Shown: positions 28,384-37,559 of the stretch, piece after piece
Position numbering within the stretch: the first letter of the stretch is position 1
Layout of the letters: each line of letters begins with the position of its first letter
DNA from: Candidatus Phytoplasma vitis
GTDB lineage: Bacteria > Bacillota_I > Bacilli_A > Acholeplasmatales > Acholeplasmataceae
Length of the DNA: 64,000 bases
Direction of reading: 5' to 3'
NCBI GenBank assembly: GCA_023934045.1
Contig: CP097583.1
Span: forward strand, 496,001-560,000
Notes under the pieces: generated by a model
Database searches by the model: none
What the model saw: the letters and a program-made list of their open reading frames with translations, nothing else
Told to the model about the DNA's origin: nothing
Translations under genes and position numbers: made by a program

Positions 28384-28863
28384 ATGAATAAAAATAAAAA
28401 AAATTATGAATTAACACAATCAGGAGTAGATGAATTAAAAGCAGAATTAGAACATCTTATAAATGTTAAAAGACATGAAAATTTAGAATCCCTTAAAGAA
28501 GCTAGAGAACAAGGTGATTTAAGTGAAAACGCTGATTATAACGCAGCTCGTGATGAACAAGCTTTTATAGAATCTCGTATTTTAGAAATTCAAAATATTT
28601 TAAAAAATGTTAAAATTATTGATACTTATAGTACAAATAAAGAAATTAATATTGGTAAAACAGTTACATTACAATTTTTAGATAGCATGACAGAAAAAAC
28701 TTTACATTTAGTAGGTGTTTTAGAAGTTAATCCTTTTAAGAATAAAATTTCTATAGAATCTCCGATAGGCCAAAGTATTCAAGGTTATCAAGAAGGAGAC
28801 CAAGTTTTAATTAAAACAGAACTAGGAAAAAGTTTTAAAGTAAATATTTTAAAGGTTAAATAA
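28384..28863 (+). CDS. greA: Transcription elongation factor GreA
   Basis: Rescues backtracked RNA polymerase by stimulating transcript cleavage. The N-terminal coiled coil carries the acidic tip in EAREQGDLSENADYNAARDE (about 40-59), which includes the catalytic acidic pair. The C-terminal FKBP-like domain ends ISIESPIGQSIQGYQEGD. At 159 residues it is standard. AAGGAAA lies 8 bases upstream, and the next gene begins one base after its stop. Confidence 0.96.
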   Translation: MNKNKKNYELTQSGVDELKAELEHLINVKRHENLESLKEAREQGDLSENADYNAARDEQAFIESRILEIQNILKNVKIIDTYSTNKEINIGKTVTLQFLDSMTEKTLHLVGVLEVNPFKNKISIESPIGQSIQGYQEGDQVLIKTELGKSFKVNILKVK

Positions 28864-28864
28864 A

Positions 28865-29425
28865 ATGATAACTAAACATAAATATTTACCTCGTTTTTAT
28901 TATGAATCTGTTTTTGATATTCCTTATGATAATTTTTTTTCTAAAGATAAAATTAAAGTATTGTTTTTTGATTTAGATAATACTTTATTAAGTCCTCAAG
29001 AAAATGAATTAAATTTAAATATTCGAAAATTATTAAAAAGATTAAATAAACGTTTTAAAATTGTAATTATTTCAAATGCTTCATTCAAAAAAGTTAATTA
29101 TATAGCTAAAAAAAATAATTTAGATTATATATATTTAAATATTTATCACAAAAAACCTTCTATATGGGGTTTTGAAAAAGCATTGAAATTATTCAATTTT
29201 CGTTCCGAGGAAATTATGATGATAGGCGATCAATTAAGAACTGATATCGCGGGAGCTAATAAGATGAATATTATTTCTGTTTTAGTAAAACCTTTAAATA
29301 GAAAATATGAATCTTTTAGAACTAAATTAATTCGTTTTTTAATAGAAAAACCTTTTATTAAAAAGATAAAAAAAATTAATTTACAAGAATATCAAAAAAA
29401 ATTTCAGAATTTTATTAAATCATAA
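28865..29425 (+). CDS. yqeG: HAD-superfamily phosphatase, YqeG family
   Basis: HAD-fold hydrolase with FFDLDNTLLSP (nucleophile Asp in DLDNT), ISNAS (motif II) and MIGDQLRTDIAGANK (motif IV). This pattern and the length of 186 match Bacillus YqeG, related to the PGP phosphatases Gep4/PgpP, so a phosphatidylglycerophosphate phosphatase role is possible but unproven. It begins one base after greA and precedes yqeK, so the run greA-yqeG-yqeK-rsmD is a single unit. Confidence 0.85.
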   Translation: MITKHKYLPRFYYESVFDIPYDNFFSKDKIKVLFFDLDNTLLSPQENELNLNIRKLLKRLNKRFKIVIISNASFKKVNYIAKKNNLDYIYLNIYHKKPSIWGFEKALKLFNFRSEEIMMIGDQLRTDIAGANKMNIISVLVKPLNRKYESFRTKLIRFLIEKPFIKKIKKINLQEYQKKFQNFIKS

Positions 29426-29437
29426 AAATTAATTATT

Positions 29438-30025
29438 ATGAATCAATTAATAGAACAAATTTTAAAAAAATTAAAAGAAAAATTTAGAAACGATGATGAA
29501 AGATTTAATCATATTTTAAGTGTTTGTAGAAAAGCAGTTCAATTAGCTCGCTTTTATAAAGTTGATATTGAGAAAGCACAAATTGCTTCTTTATTACATG
29601 ATTATACTAAAAATGAACCATTAGAATTTCATTTATCATTATTAAATAAAACGAAAATTAATAAGTATAAACAAGCTCCTTTTATTTATCATGCTTTTAG
29701 CGCGGCTATTGTTGTTAAAAAAGAGTTTAATATAAAAGATATACAAATTTTAAACGCTATTCAAAAACATGTTTGGGGATCTATCAACATGAGTAAATTA
29801 GATAAAATAGTTTTTATTAGCGACAAGATAGAAAATAATAGAGATTATCCGAATGTTGATTATTTACGAAAGTTATCTTTAGAAAATTTAAATAAAACTA
29901 TTTATTATTTTTTAAAATTAACTTTTTCATATTATAAAGAAAAGAATTTTACAATTTTCCCTGAACAATTAAAAGTTTTTGATTTTTTTAAGAATAAAAT
30001 AAAAAAATTAATTAATAAAGAATAA
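29438..30025 (+). CDS. yqeK: HD-domain Ap4A hydrolase, YqeK family
   Basis: Metal-dependent HD hydrolase. The YqeK family cleaves diadenosine tetraphosphate symmetrically to ADP. The first metal His is in FNHILSVCRKA, the HD pair in ASLLHDYTKNEP, and the distal motifs in IQKHVWGSINMSKLDKIVFISDKIE, including the closing Asp. At 195 residues it is normal. Many bacterial YqeK have HTTG where HVWG occurs here; the ligand His is kept. It lies 12 bases after yqeG. Confidence 0.87.
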   Translation: MNQLIEQILKKLKEKFRNDDERFNHILSVCRKAVQLARFYKVDIEKAQIASLLHDYTKNEPLEFHLSLLNKTKINKYKQAPFIYHAFSAAIVVKKEFNIKDIQILNAIQKHVWGSINMSKLDKIVFISDKIENNRDYPNVDYLRKLSLENLNKTIYYFLKLTFSYYKEKNFTIFPEQLKVFDFFKNKIKKLINKE

Positions 30026-30031
30026 TAAAGT

Positions 30032-30592
30032 ATGTTATATATTATTTCTGGAAAATATAAAGGTTTTAAAATTAATTCTGTTTCTTCTACAAAAACAAGA
30101 AGCACTTCACATGCATTGAGAAAATCTTTATTCGATACTATCGGAGAGTTTATTAACGAAAATATTGTTTTAGATTTATTTGCCGGATCAGGTGCTTATG
30201 GCTTCGAAGCTTTAAGTAGAAATGCTAAACAAGTTTATTTAGTGGATAATTTTTTACCAGCTTTTAAAATTATTAAAAAAAATATAAAAAAATTAAATTT
30301 GCAAAAAGAACAAATTAAATTATTTTATAATAATGCTTTTCAAATGTTGAAAAAATTTAATAAAGAAAATTTAATTTTTGATCTAATTATTTTAGATCCT
30401 CCTTATTTTTTTGATTCATATTTACTTTTATTTTCGTATTTAGAAAAAATTACTAATAATAAAAGTTTAATTATTTTCGAAACTCATTCTAAAACTTTAT
30501 TGCCTTCACGACAAGATAATTTTGTTTTATTCAAAGAAAAAAAATATGGCACTAAAAAATTATATTATTATCGCAAAAATTCTTTCTGTTAA
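30032..30592 (+). CDS. rsmD: 16S rRNA (guanine966-N2)-methyltransferase RsmD
   Basis: Methylates N2 of G966 in 16S rRNA. The N-terminal signature ISGKYKGFKINSV and STSHALRKSLFDTIG is followed by motif I LDLFAGSGAYGFEAL and the catalytic IILDPPYFF. At 186 residues it is full length. It starts six bases after yqeK and closes the greA-yqeG-yqeK-rsmD unit. Confidence 0.93.
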   Translation: MLYIISGKYKGFKINSVSSTKTRSTSHALRKSLFDTIGEFINENIVLDLFAGSGAYGFEALSRNAKQVYLVDNFLPAFKIIKKNIKKLNLQKEQIKLFYNNAFQMLKKFNKENLIFDLIILDPPYFFDSYLLLFSYLEKITNNKSLIIFETHSKTLLPSRQDNFVLFKEKKYGTKKLYYYRKNSFC

Positions 30593-30699
30593 TTTTAATT
30601 ATTATTTATTTTTTTCATTATATTATAATAATAAGTAGAATATTTTTATTTTTTTGAAAAAATAATATTTTAAATAAAGAAAGGTTAATATTTATTATT

Positions 30700-30906
30700 A
30701 TGTCTTCGATTGTAACTGGTTTATTAGCATTAGTTTTAGGTATTATAATAGGAGCTATATTGATGTTTTTTTGGTTTAAAAAATATTTACAAAAAAATCC
30801 TCCTATTACAGAAAGACAAATTAAAGAAATGTTTAAACAAATGGGAAGAAATCCTAGCCAAAAACAAATTAAACAGATTATGAACAGTATGAAAAATAAT
30901 AAATAA
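30700..30906 (+). CDS. YneF/UPF0154 family small membrane protein
   Basis: Single N-terminal membrane helix (about 5-26, GLLALVLGIIIGAILMFFW) followed by the conserved family tail NPPITERQIKEMFKQMGRNP and PSQKQIKQIM. This is the Mollicutes/Firmicutes UPF0154 protein, of unknown function. AAAGG lies about 20 bases before the ATG. Length 68 is typical. Confidence 0.9.
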   Translation: MSSIVTGLLALVLGIIIGAILMFFWFKKYLQKNPPITERQIKEMFKQMGRNPSQKQIKQIMNSMKNNK

Positions 30907-30920
30907 GCGGGGAAATATTT

Positions 30921-31262
30921 ATGAGTTCTATTTGTATAATATTTTTTATTATTTTTATTATATCTATTTTAATGATTATGAATATTTTTTATGAATTTAA
31001 TGAGAAAAATAAAATTAAAAAATATTTATTAAAATGTGGTCAATTAGAAAAAAATCTTTTAAAATCTATTTTAACAGAAAACAAAACAAAAGAATTCACC
31101 TTAACTAAAGATCATGCTATTACTAAAAAATTTATAAATCTAAATATAGTTTTAAAAATTAAGGATAACGAAGTTAATAAAAATCAATTTATTTGTCGTT
31201 TAAACATAAAAGTTTTTGATTTAATTTCGAATGATTTTTATTTAAAAAAAATCTATTTATAA
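30921..31262 (+). CDS. Hypothetical membrane-anchored protein
   Basis: A 113-residue protein with one N-terminal hydrophobic helix (about 5-24) and a Lys/Asn-rich remainder, topology type anchored with a soluble tail. It begins 14 bases after the YneF-like gene with a GCGGGG-type ribosome site, so the two are probably co-expressed. No family is recognised. Confidence 0.6.
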   Translation: MSSICIIFFIIFIISILMIMNIFYEFNEKNKIKKYLLKCGQLEKNLLKSILTENKTKEFTLTKDHAITKKFINLNIVLKIKDNEVNKNQFICRLNIKVFDLISNDFYLKKIYL

Positions 31263-31314
31263 AAAAATTAAATATTTTTTTTAATTTTTAAAAATTAAAA
31301 AAGGATTTTAAAAA

Positions 31315-31734
31315 GTGAATGAACTAAAAATTATTGCTTATTATGAAGAAAAATTTAAAGATTTAGGTATTATAAAAAATGGTTTAAAAACTAAGTTAGT
31401 TTCTGCTTTAATGAATAGCGAAGAAGACTACAGTCAACCGAATGAACTATTATCTTTATCTTTAATTTATTGTTTTTATAAGACAATTAAAGCTATTACA
31501 TCTATTAGAAAAAAAGATGTCGCAGGAAAAATTAAAGTAAAAATTTTATGCAATACTTTAAAAGACGAAAAAGGGGTTTATTTTAAAATTGATTTATTTT
31601 GTGGCATCCAGAATTTATCTATAACAGAGATTAAAGAACTTATAGATTTAACTCATCAAAAATGTCCTGTTTCAAGAATGTTTGACACATATCCTCATTT
31701 TAGTTTAAAACCTATTTCATTTGAAGAAATTTAA
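31315..31734 (+). CDS. OsmC/Ohr-family peroxide-detoxifying protein
   Basis: OsmC-like proteins reduce organic hydroperoxides with two cysteines. Both are here: Cys53 in LIYCFYKTIKAI and Cys117 in THQKCPVSRMF, the second matching the usual KCPV signature. At 139 residues it is normal. The start is GTG with AAGGA about 10 bases upstream. In a host-exposed organism with few redox enzymes, this may be a main peroxide defence. The exact substrate is unknown. Confidence 0.85.
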   Translation: MNELKIIAYYEEKFKDLGIIKNGLKTKLVSALMNSEEDYSQPNELLSLSLIYCFYKTIKAITSIRKKDVAGKIKVKILCNTLKDEKGVYFKIDLFCGIQNLSITEIKELIDLTHQKCPVSRMFDTYPHFSLKPISFEEI

Positions 31735-31792
31735 AAATATAAAATTTATTAAATAAAAATTTTGTTTGTAAAAAAATATATTTTTTGTTTAT

Positions 31793-31840
31793 AATATTAA
31801 AAAAAAGTTTTTTGAATTATTAAAAACTTTTTTTAATATT
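31793..31840 (+). terminator. Hairpin after the OsmC-like gene
   Basis: Left arm aatattaaaaaaaagttttt pairs with right arm aaaaactttttttaatatt, with one bulged base. It probably ends the + strand housekeeping transcript. Confidence 0.5.
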
Positions 31841-32349
31841 ATTAAAATATTTAAATATAGAAATATAATTTATTTTATTTTTTATTTTAAATAATTTTAA
31901 ATATTTGTTAATTTAGTAATTTTTATATTTACATTTTATGTTTAGTTTATATTTAAACAATTAATAATTAACATAATATTTAATTATTATGAAAGAAGAA
32001 AAGAAGATTTTTTCTTTTTCTCTTTGATAATAAATTATATATTTGTTATCAAAGATTAAACACCCTTTAAAACCCTTTTGAATTTTATATAAAGATTTTT
32101 AAGGGTTTTGAAGACAATTCCAAAAATAAATTTATTAATTAATTCGATCATTTAATGAATTTTTTTATAAAAATTTGCGTAAAAATATTTAAATTATATT
32201 TAAAATCATGTTTAAAACTATTTTTTATAAATAAATATAAAAGATATTAAAGTTTTATAAGTTAAATTTTTTTATCAAATTTAAATTTTTAAAAAAGAAA
32301 TTTAGCATAATATTTTTAATATTGAAAAATTTAATTAAAAAAAAATTAA

Positions 32350-32376
32350 AAATCCAGTTATTTATTAACTGGATTT
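32350..32376. terminator. Bidirectional terminator
   Basis: Stem aaatccagtta/taactggattt with a 5-base loop and T-rich DNA on both sides. Confidence 0.65.
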
Positions 32377-32464
32377 TATTTTTGTAAATTATTAAAATTA
32401 AATTTATGTATATAGTTTAAAAATTTAAATATTACTCCATTTTTAACTAAAGAGAATTTTATAA

Positions 32465-32605
32465 CAAGAAGCCAATTATCATCTTAAAAATCAAACCCTT
32501 TTCGGTCGGCCTGAAAATATTTTAGAAAAAAGAAAAAAATATAAAATAAAGATAATTAAAACTAATTATGCTAAAATTTATAAAGGAGAATGGAAAGTTA
32601 TATAA
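32465..32605 (+). pseudogene. Coding remnant of unknown family
   Basis: An open stretch without a start reads NQTLFGRPENILEKRKKYK and ends AKIYKGEWKVI. Its codon use is gene-like and it ends at TAA 32603. Too little remains to assign a family. Confidence 0.3.
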
Positions 32606-32967
32606 TATAACATTACCTACACCTTTAAACCTTATTAAAAAGTCTAAAAACACATTAAAAATAACTATTTTTGATTTCGAATCAATTATAAAAATGAAAT
32701 TAGAAAAATAATGGTTAAGTTTAAATTAATTCAAAAAAATAAAATTAAAAAAATGTATTATTAATTCATTATAAAAAAACAATATCAATATTTTTTAAAT
32801 CAGATGTTATTATAAATTTTCAATCTAAATAAAATAATTACATAAATTAAATTTAAACATTTTAATTGTTATTATTTCGATTTTAAATATAATTTAAACA
32901 ATAATATATTTTTATTATTAGACGATAGACGATAAATTATAATAAAAATAAATTAATAAAATAATAT

Positions 32968-33013
32968 AAACGAATTAAAATAAAAAAAATATCTTTTTTA
33001 TTTTAATTCGTTT
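32968..33013 (+). terminator. 20-bp perfect stem terminator
   Basis: Arms 32968-32987 and 32994-33013 are exact complements with a 6-base loop and a T tail on +. No intact + gene precedes it. Confidence 0.65.
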
Positions 33014-33191
33014 TTGGAATTTTTATATTAAAATTAAAATAAAGATATATAATATTTTAAATTTACTTTATAAAAAATTTCAATAAATTATAAATAAAAT
33101 ATAAATAATTTAAATAAAAACTATATCATATTTTATATTTTGTCATCTTTTTAAAAAATAACATCAAATAATAAAAAAGGAAATTTATTAA

Positions 33192-33338
33192 ATGTATTTA
33201 TATAATTTTAACAATATTATTAATCATTATAATAATTATCATAAAGACAAAAAATATTTAAAATTTATTTTTTATTTTAAATATTTTTTAGATTTTTTTC
33301 GAAAAAATAAATTAAATCTTGATAATTTAACGGTTTAA
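33192..33338 (+). CDS. Candidate 48-residue protein coupled to sufS
   Basis: A frame of 48 codons with a ribosome site (AAAAAGGAAA) starts at ATG 33192 and stops one base before the sufS start. The product is rich in Asn, Tyr, Lys and Phe, with a short hydrophobic stretch (FIFYFKYFLDFF). It could be a small real protein, a leader that couples translation to sufS, or the tail of a lost upstream suf gene. No family is recognised. Confidence 0.4.
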   Translation: MYLYNFNNIINHYNNYHKDKKYLKFIFYFKYFLDFFRKNKLNLDNLTV

Positions 33339-33339
33339 T

Positions 33340-34533
33340 ATGAAAAATAATGATTATCGTTTATATTTTCCAATTTTTAAAAATCATAAAAACAAATTTA
33401 TTTATTTCGATTCTGCCGCAACTTCTTTAAAACCAAAAGAAGTTATAGACGCTATTTGTAATTTTTATAATTATAACGGTTTGAGTTATAAATCTTTTGG
33501 CCCTCTTTCTCTACAAGTTGAGCAATTAATTCATGAAACTAGAAAACAAACAGCTCATTTTATTAATGCTAGTTGTACGGAAGAAATTATTTTTACTAAA
33601 GGAACTACTGAATCTTTAAATATATTAGCTCATATTTTAAGTCAAGATATTGAAGCTGGTAGTGAAATTATTACTTCTGAATTAGAACATAATTCTTCTA
33701 TATTGCCTTGGATGAAAATTGCTAATCAAAAAAAAGCTAAATTAGTATTTATTCCATTGAATGAAGAAAATAAAATCACTTGCAGCAATTTTAAAAAAGT
33801 TTTATCTTCAAAAACTAAAATTGTAGCTTTACATCATATTTCTAATACTTTTGGTTACGAAAATCCTATCAAAGAAATTATTAAAGAAGTTCGAAAAACA
33901 AAAGCTCTAATTATTTTAGATGCTGCTCAATCTGTCAGTTTTAAAAAAATAGATGTCCAAGATTTAGATGTAGATTTTATGGCTTTTTCAGCTCATAAAA
34001 TGTATGGTCCTTTTGGTTTAGGAATTCTTTTTGGAAAAAAGAATCTTTTAGAAAAGTATAAACCTTTTTTTATAGGTGGAGGTAGCGTTCAAGATGTTAA
34101 TCATCAAAATTTTACTATTCAAAATTTGCCATATAGTTATGAAGCAGGAACTCCGAATATAAGTAGTATTATCGCTTTTCAAAAAAGTTTGGAATTTATC
34201 CAAAAAATAGGATTAAAAACAATTCAACAACATAATAAACATATAATTGAACAAATAAATTTTCGATTAAAAAAAATACCCCAAATTAAAATTTTTAATC
34301 CAAACGCCGATCATATAATTAATTTTAATTTAGGAAATATTCATCCTCATGATGTAGAAGAATTTTTAATAGCCAAAAATATTTATGTTCGAACAGGAAA
34401 ACATTGTGCAGATTTAGCTATTAAAAAAATAAATCAAACAAGTACAATTAGAATTTCTGTAGGAATTTATAATAATTCTGAAGATATTGACATTTTAATA
34501 GATACATTAAAAAAAATAAATAATTTTTTTTAA
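33340..34533 (+). CDS. sufS: Cysteine desulfurase SufS
   Basis: PLP enzyme that takes sulfur from cysteine for Fe-S clusters and tRNA thiolation. The PLP lysine is Lys220 in SAHKMYGPFGLG, and the persulfide cysteine is Cys356 in RTGKHCADL. At 397 residues with the short active-site loop, it is the group II (SufS/CsdA) type. No sufU, sufB, sufC or sufD gene is next to it, so the scaffold must lie elsewhere or be absent. Confidence 0.93.
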   Translation: MKNNDYRLYFPIFKNHKNKFIYFDSAATSLKPKEVIDAICNFYNYNGLSYKSFGPLSLQVEQLIHETRKQTAHFINASCTEEIIFTKGTTESLNILAHILSQDIEAGSEIITSELEHNSSILPWMKIANQKKAKLVFIPLNEENKITCSNFKKVLSSKTKIVALHHISNTFGYENPIKEIIKEVRKTKALIILDAAQSVSFKKIDVQDLDVDFMAFSAHKMYGPFGLGILFGKKNLLEKYKPFFIGGGSVQDVNHQNFTIQNLPYSYEAGTPNISSIIAFQKSLEFIQKIGLKTIQQHNKHIIEQINFRLKKIPQIKIFNPNADHIINFNLGNIHPHDVEEFLIAKNIYVRTGKHCADLAIKKINQTSTIRISVGIYNNSEDIDILIDTLKKINNFF

Positions 34534-34600
34534 TTAATTTATTAAAAAAATGATAATATAAAATATTTTTCATTTTTCAAACAGATTTTAAATTAATGTA

Positions 34601-34795
34601 TTATTGCAAAAAATAGCTTTTTCTGGACGTACTAACTAAAAAACCTCTTTTATTTAATTTGTTTTGATATTTAAGGATTGATAAAAAAGAAGCTTGATCG
34701 AGATGGAAAATACATAATTCAGTAATTATTGTTAATTTGTAGATTATTCTTAAAACTAATTCTTTATTTTGTTTATCAAGAGATATACCAAGCAA
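34601..34795 (-). pseudogene. 64-codon remnant of an unknown gene
   Basis: Open without a good ribosome site. The sequence is protein-like (KELVLRIIYKLTIITELC, then NKRGFLVSTSRKS), with stops and frame changes upstream. Family not recognised. Confidence 0.35.
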
Positions 34796-35207
34796 TAATT
34801 TTGATTATTAAAAGAATTGATAATACAAGAGAAATATAAAAATCATTAAGAAGTTTTGAAATAAGTGATATTAGTGATATTATTAAATAATTTTTAAAGA
34901 GATTAAGTTGATATAAAATTTTGGTTAATTAAATTATTAAAAGTAATTAAGTTATTTTTTTAAATTATTGTCATAATTAATATTTATTTTTTTAATTCTT
35001 AAAAGAAAACAAATTTCATTTTCTTTGATAATAATATAAACTTTTTTATTTGTAATTAATTCATTAAAAATTTTTTAGTATAAAACAATAATTTTGTGAT
35101 AACCGAAAAAAATATTGATGGTATAAACATAAAGCTTTGATTATTTTTTTGTTGTAACAAGTGTTTTCTTCTTTTCTTAGAGTTTTTTATTTCTGTATAA
35201 ATAAAAA

Positions 35208-35232
35208 AAGACCAAAAAAATTTTTGATCTTA
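35208..35232 (-). terminator. Terminator of the tandem-AAA+ gene
   Basis: On the - strand aagatc...ggtctt pairs and is followed by a T-run. The same block, with about 35 bases of flank, recurs at 41592-41650. Confidence 0.6.
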
Positions 35233-35260
35233 GATTATTTATTATACCAAAGGCTTACTT

Positions 35261-36982
35261 TTATATGTGTGTTATTCTTTCAATTACATCTAACATCGAT
35301 GTATCTGGAGAAATGATCATTTTATATGCTTGTTTTAAATCTTCTTTGTTGATTTCTTTTCTTCTGTCTTTACCTGTTCCTCTATTTTTAGCGAAAATGT
35401 TGGCAGTTGATTTTAAAAAGTTTTCTAAAGTACGATTAGCTTTTAAAAATTCTTTATCATCGTCTAAGTATTCTAAACTTTTATTGATGACTTCAAATAA
35501 ATATTGTTTAGCTTCATTACTATAAGGATTTTTTCTTTTGTTAATTAAGAATTCTAAGAATGCTTTTCTTTCTTCTTCATCCCCTGGTTTAACTTCGATA
35601 TTATAAGTGAATCTTGATTTTATAGCTTCATCAATTTTTGTAATACTATTAGTTGCTCCAATAATGAAAATAGGTTTCTTAGGATTATTATTAATAGAAG
35701 TCATTTCTGTTTTAAATTGATTTACTGTATTTGCAACGTCTGATCCTTCTTTTAAATTTTGTAAATCACTAAAGATAGTTTCACATTCATCTAAAAAGAT
35801 AATAGCCCCATTACTTTTTTCAGCTACTTCACGTGCTGCATCAAATAATTTTTTAACCATTTGTGGAGATTCTCCTATATATTTTCGTGAGAATAAAGAA
35901 CTACTTACTTCGAAAAAAGGTAATTTAGTTTCTTTGGCTACTGCTCTAGCAAGAGTAGTTTTACCTGTTCCTGGGCAACCATACATTAAGATGCCTAATG
36001 GTGGTTCTACATCACCAATACCTTCATAATTTTCTTTGTTTTTAAGATAATCAATAAATGAATCAACTGCTTTTTTTTCTTCTTTAAAACCGATTAATTT
36101 ATCGAATCCTAAGAATTTAGCACTATCAGAAGGTTTAAATGATGGTATTTCTTCCTTTTCTTCTAAATTAGTATTTTTACTTAAGCGTAAGCGGTATGCT
36201 GTTTTTATGTCGTCAATACTAATGTGGGTGCGTTTTGGAGTTGTTTTTGTTCTATCTAAACTGAAAGTCATAGCAATTTCTTCTAATAAATCATTTAAAG
36301 TACGATTACTTCTTAAATAAAGTGGTAAATTTTCTAAATCTTTGTTAACGTCGTTTAGTAAATATTCTTTAGCTTCTTTACTGTAAGGATTTCCGCGTTT
36401 TTTAATTAAGAATTCTAACATTTTTCTACGGTCTTCTAAATTACCTGGTTTAACTTCGATAATGTAGCTAAATCTTGATTTAATTGCTTCGTCAATTTTG
36501 TGAATATGATTAGTTGCACCAATTAAGAAAACTGGTTTTTTAGGGTCATTGTCAATACTTGTCATTTGAGATTTGAATTCGTTAACAATGTTTACAGTAT
36601 CAGGGGTATTTTTAGATTGATCACCAGATAAATTTTTAAATACTTCTTCACATTCGTCAATGAAAATGATAGCGCCACCTGATCTTTTAGCTTCTTCTCT
36701 GGCCATAGTAAATAAATCACGAACCATTTGTGGGGCTTCACCAACGAATCCTTTAGAAAAACGAGATGCTGGAACATCGTAAAATGGTAAATTAGCATCT
36801 TTTGCTAAAGCTTGAACGAAAGTTGTTTTACCAGTACCAGGAATACCGTATAATAAGATACCAGTTGGCATGTTGATTTTACCAATGTCTTGGAAACTAT
36901 TAATATTTTTTAAGAAAGTTAAAAAACGATCAGCTGCTTCGCGTTCGTCTTTGAAACCAATTAAGTTTTCAAATGATGGCAT
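35261..36982 (-). CDS. Tandem AAA+ ATPase (two FtsH-type ATPase domains)
   Basis: A 573-residue protein with two complete AAA+ modules. The first has Walker A GIPGTGKT (46-53) and Walker B IIFIDECE (105-112). The second has GCPGTGKT (335-342) and IIFLDECE near 395. Each contains the TNxIxKIDEAIKSRF second-region-of-homology signature, with Arg positions that can act as arginine finger. No protease domain is present, so a Cdc48/Vps4-like unfolding or remodelling role is inferred. The only start is ATG 36982, which has no ribosome site. The frame continues open upstream through a 16-A tract into the frame of the adjacent membrane anchor, except for a one-base offset. It is probably made as a slippage fusion. 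Confidence 0.85.
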   Translation of the reverse strand: MPSFENLIGFKDEREAADRFLTFLKNINSFQDIGKINMPTGILLYGIPGTGKTTFVQALAKDANLPFYDVPASRFSKGFVGEAPQMVRDLFTMAREEAKRSGGAIIFIDECEEVFKNLSGDQSKNTPDTVNIVNEFKSQMTSIDNDPKKPVFLIGATNHIHKIDEAIKSRFSYIIEVKPGNLEDRRKMLEFLIKKRGNPYSKEAKEYLLNDVNKDLENLPLYLRSNRTLNDLLEEIAMTFSLDRTKTTPKRTHISIDDIKTAYRLRLSKNTNLEEKEEIPSFKPSDSAKFLGFDKLIGFKEEKKAVDSFIDYLKNKENYEGIGDVEPPLGILMYGCPGTGKTTLARAVAKETKLPFFEVSSSLFSRKYIGESPQMVKKLFDAAREVAEKSNGAIIFLDECETIFSDLQNLKEGSDVANTVNQFKTEMTSINNNPKKPIFIIGATNSITKIDEAIKSRFTYNIEVKPGDEEERKAFLEFLINKRKNPYSNEAKQYLFEVINKSLEYLDDDKEFLKANRTLENFLKSTANIFAKNRGTGKDRRKEINKEDLKQAYKMIISPDTSMLDVIERITHI

Positions 36983-37016
36983 TTTTGATAAATCAGTTTT
37001 TATGATGTCATCATTG

Positions 37017-37406
37017 TTAGTTTTTTTTTTTTTTTTGAATGTTGCTGTTGTTAACTAAATCGTCTTTAGTAAGAACTAGTTGGGTTAATGATTTTAAATG
37101 TTTTTTTATTTCATCAATCTCATTTTCGTGTTTTTTATTTTGAGGAACGATAGTATCTAATTTTTCATTAATGTTTTTGATTTCATTTGATGAAATAGGT
37201 AAGTTTGTTTTGTTAAGTTTTAAATTTTTAATTTCGTTTATTTCTGATTTCGAATCTTGGATTTCATTAGAAGAAAGTCGTGATTGTCTTGTGCCTTTAT
37301 CCAAAAGATGAATATATTTATGTAAAAAAGCAAATACAAGTAAAAAAAACATTAATGCAACAATAGTTAAAAAATGGTATTTAGAATAGTTTTTAAAAAA
37401 AATCAT
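37017..37406 (-). CDS. Membrane anchor/coiled-coil segment, probable N-terminus of the AAA+ protein
   Basis: A 129-residue frame: a hydrophobic helix at about 12-29 (FLTIVALMFFLLVFAFLH) and then a long charged coil built of Asn, Lys, Glu and Ile. It ends in NIQKKKKN at a stop that directly follows 16 A on the coding strand (37021-37036). With 15 A, or 18, the frame would run straight into the AAA+ gene and give a protein of about 713 residues. AAGGAAA lies upstream of its ATG, unlike the ATPase frame. It is best seen as the first exon-like part of a slippage-controlled gene. Confidence 0.7.
   Translation of the reverse strand: MIFFKNYSKYHFLTIVALMFFLLVFAFLHKYIHLLDKGTRQSRLSSNEIQDSKSEINEIKNLKLNKTNLPISSNEIKNINEKLDTIVPQNKKHENEIDEIKKHLKSLTQLVLTKDDLVNNSNIQKKKKN
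37021..37036 (-). promoter_or_regulatory. A16 homopolymer joining two reading frames
   Basis: Sixteen A on the coding (-) strand lie between the anchor frame and the ATPase frame. Loss of one A joins them. Confidence 0.7.
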
Positions 37407-37559
37407 GAATTACATTTCCTTGTAATAATAATAAATATTGGAATTTAATACATTATTATTATATATTTTTACAGTTTTTAATGTTGAATAAGAAGTTGTT
37501 TATAATTATTTTAGAAATATTTATTTGAAAGTTTTCATTTATATGACTTTTTTTTGGTA

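Larger units (their letters stand above)
31735..33191. other. 1.4 kb accessory gap with hairpins and decayed coding
   Basis: No intact gene. It contains a hairpin (31793-31840) after the OsmC gene, a cluster of small hairpins (31990-32110), a bidirectional terminator (32350-32376), a coding remnant (32465-32605) and a 20-bp stem terminator (32968-33013) with no intact gene before it. Confidence 0.55.
34534..35260. other. Accessory gap with - strand coding remnants
   Basis: No intact gene. The - strand reads in broken pieces. The longest, at 34601-34795, is 64 codons and includes ELCIFHLDQASFLSILKYQ. A further piece near 34980-35060 reads VYIIIKENEICFLLRIKK. They look like one decayed - strand gene of unknown family. 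Confidence 0.4.
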
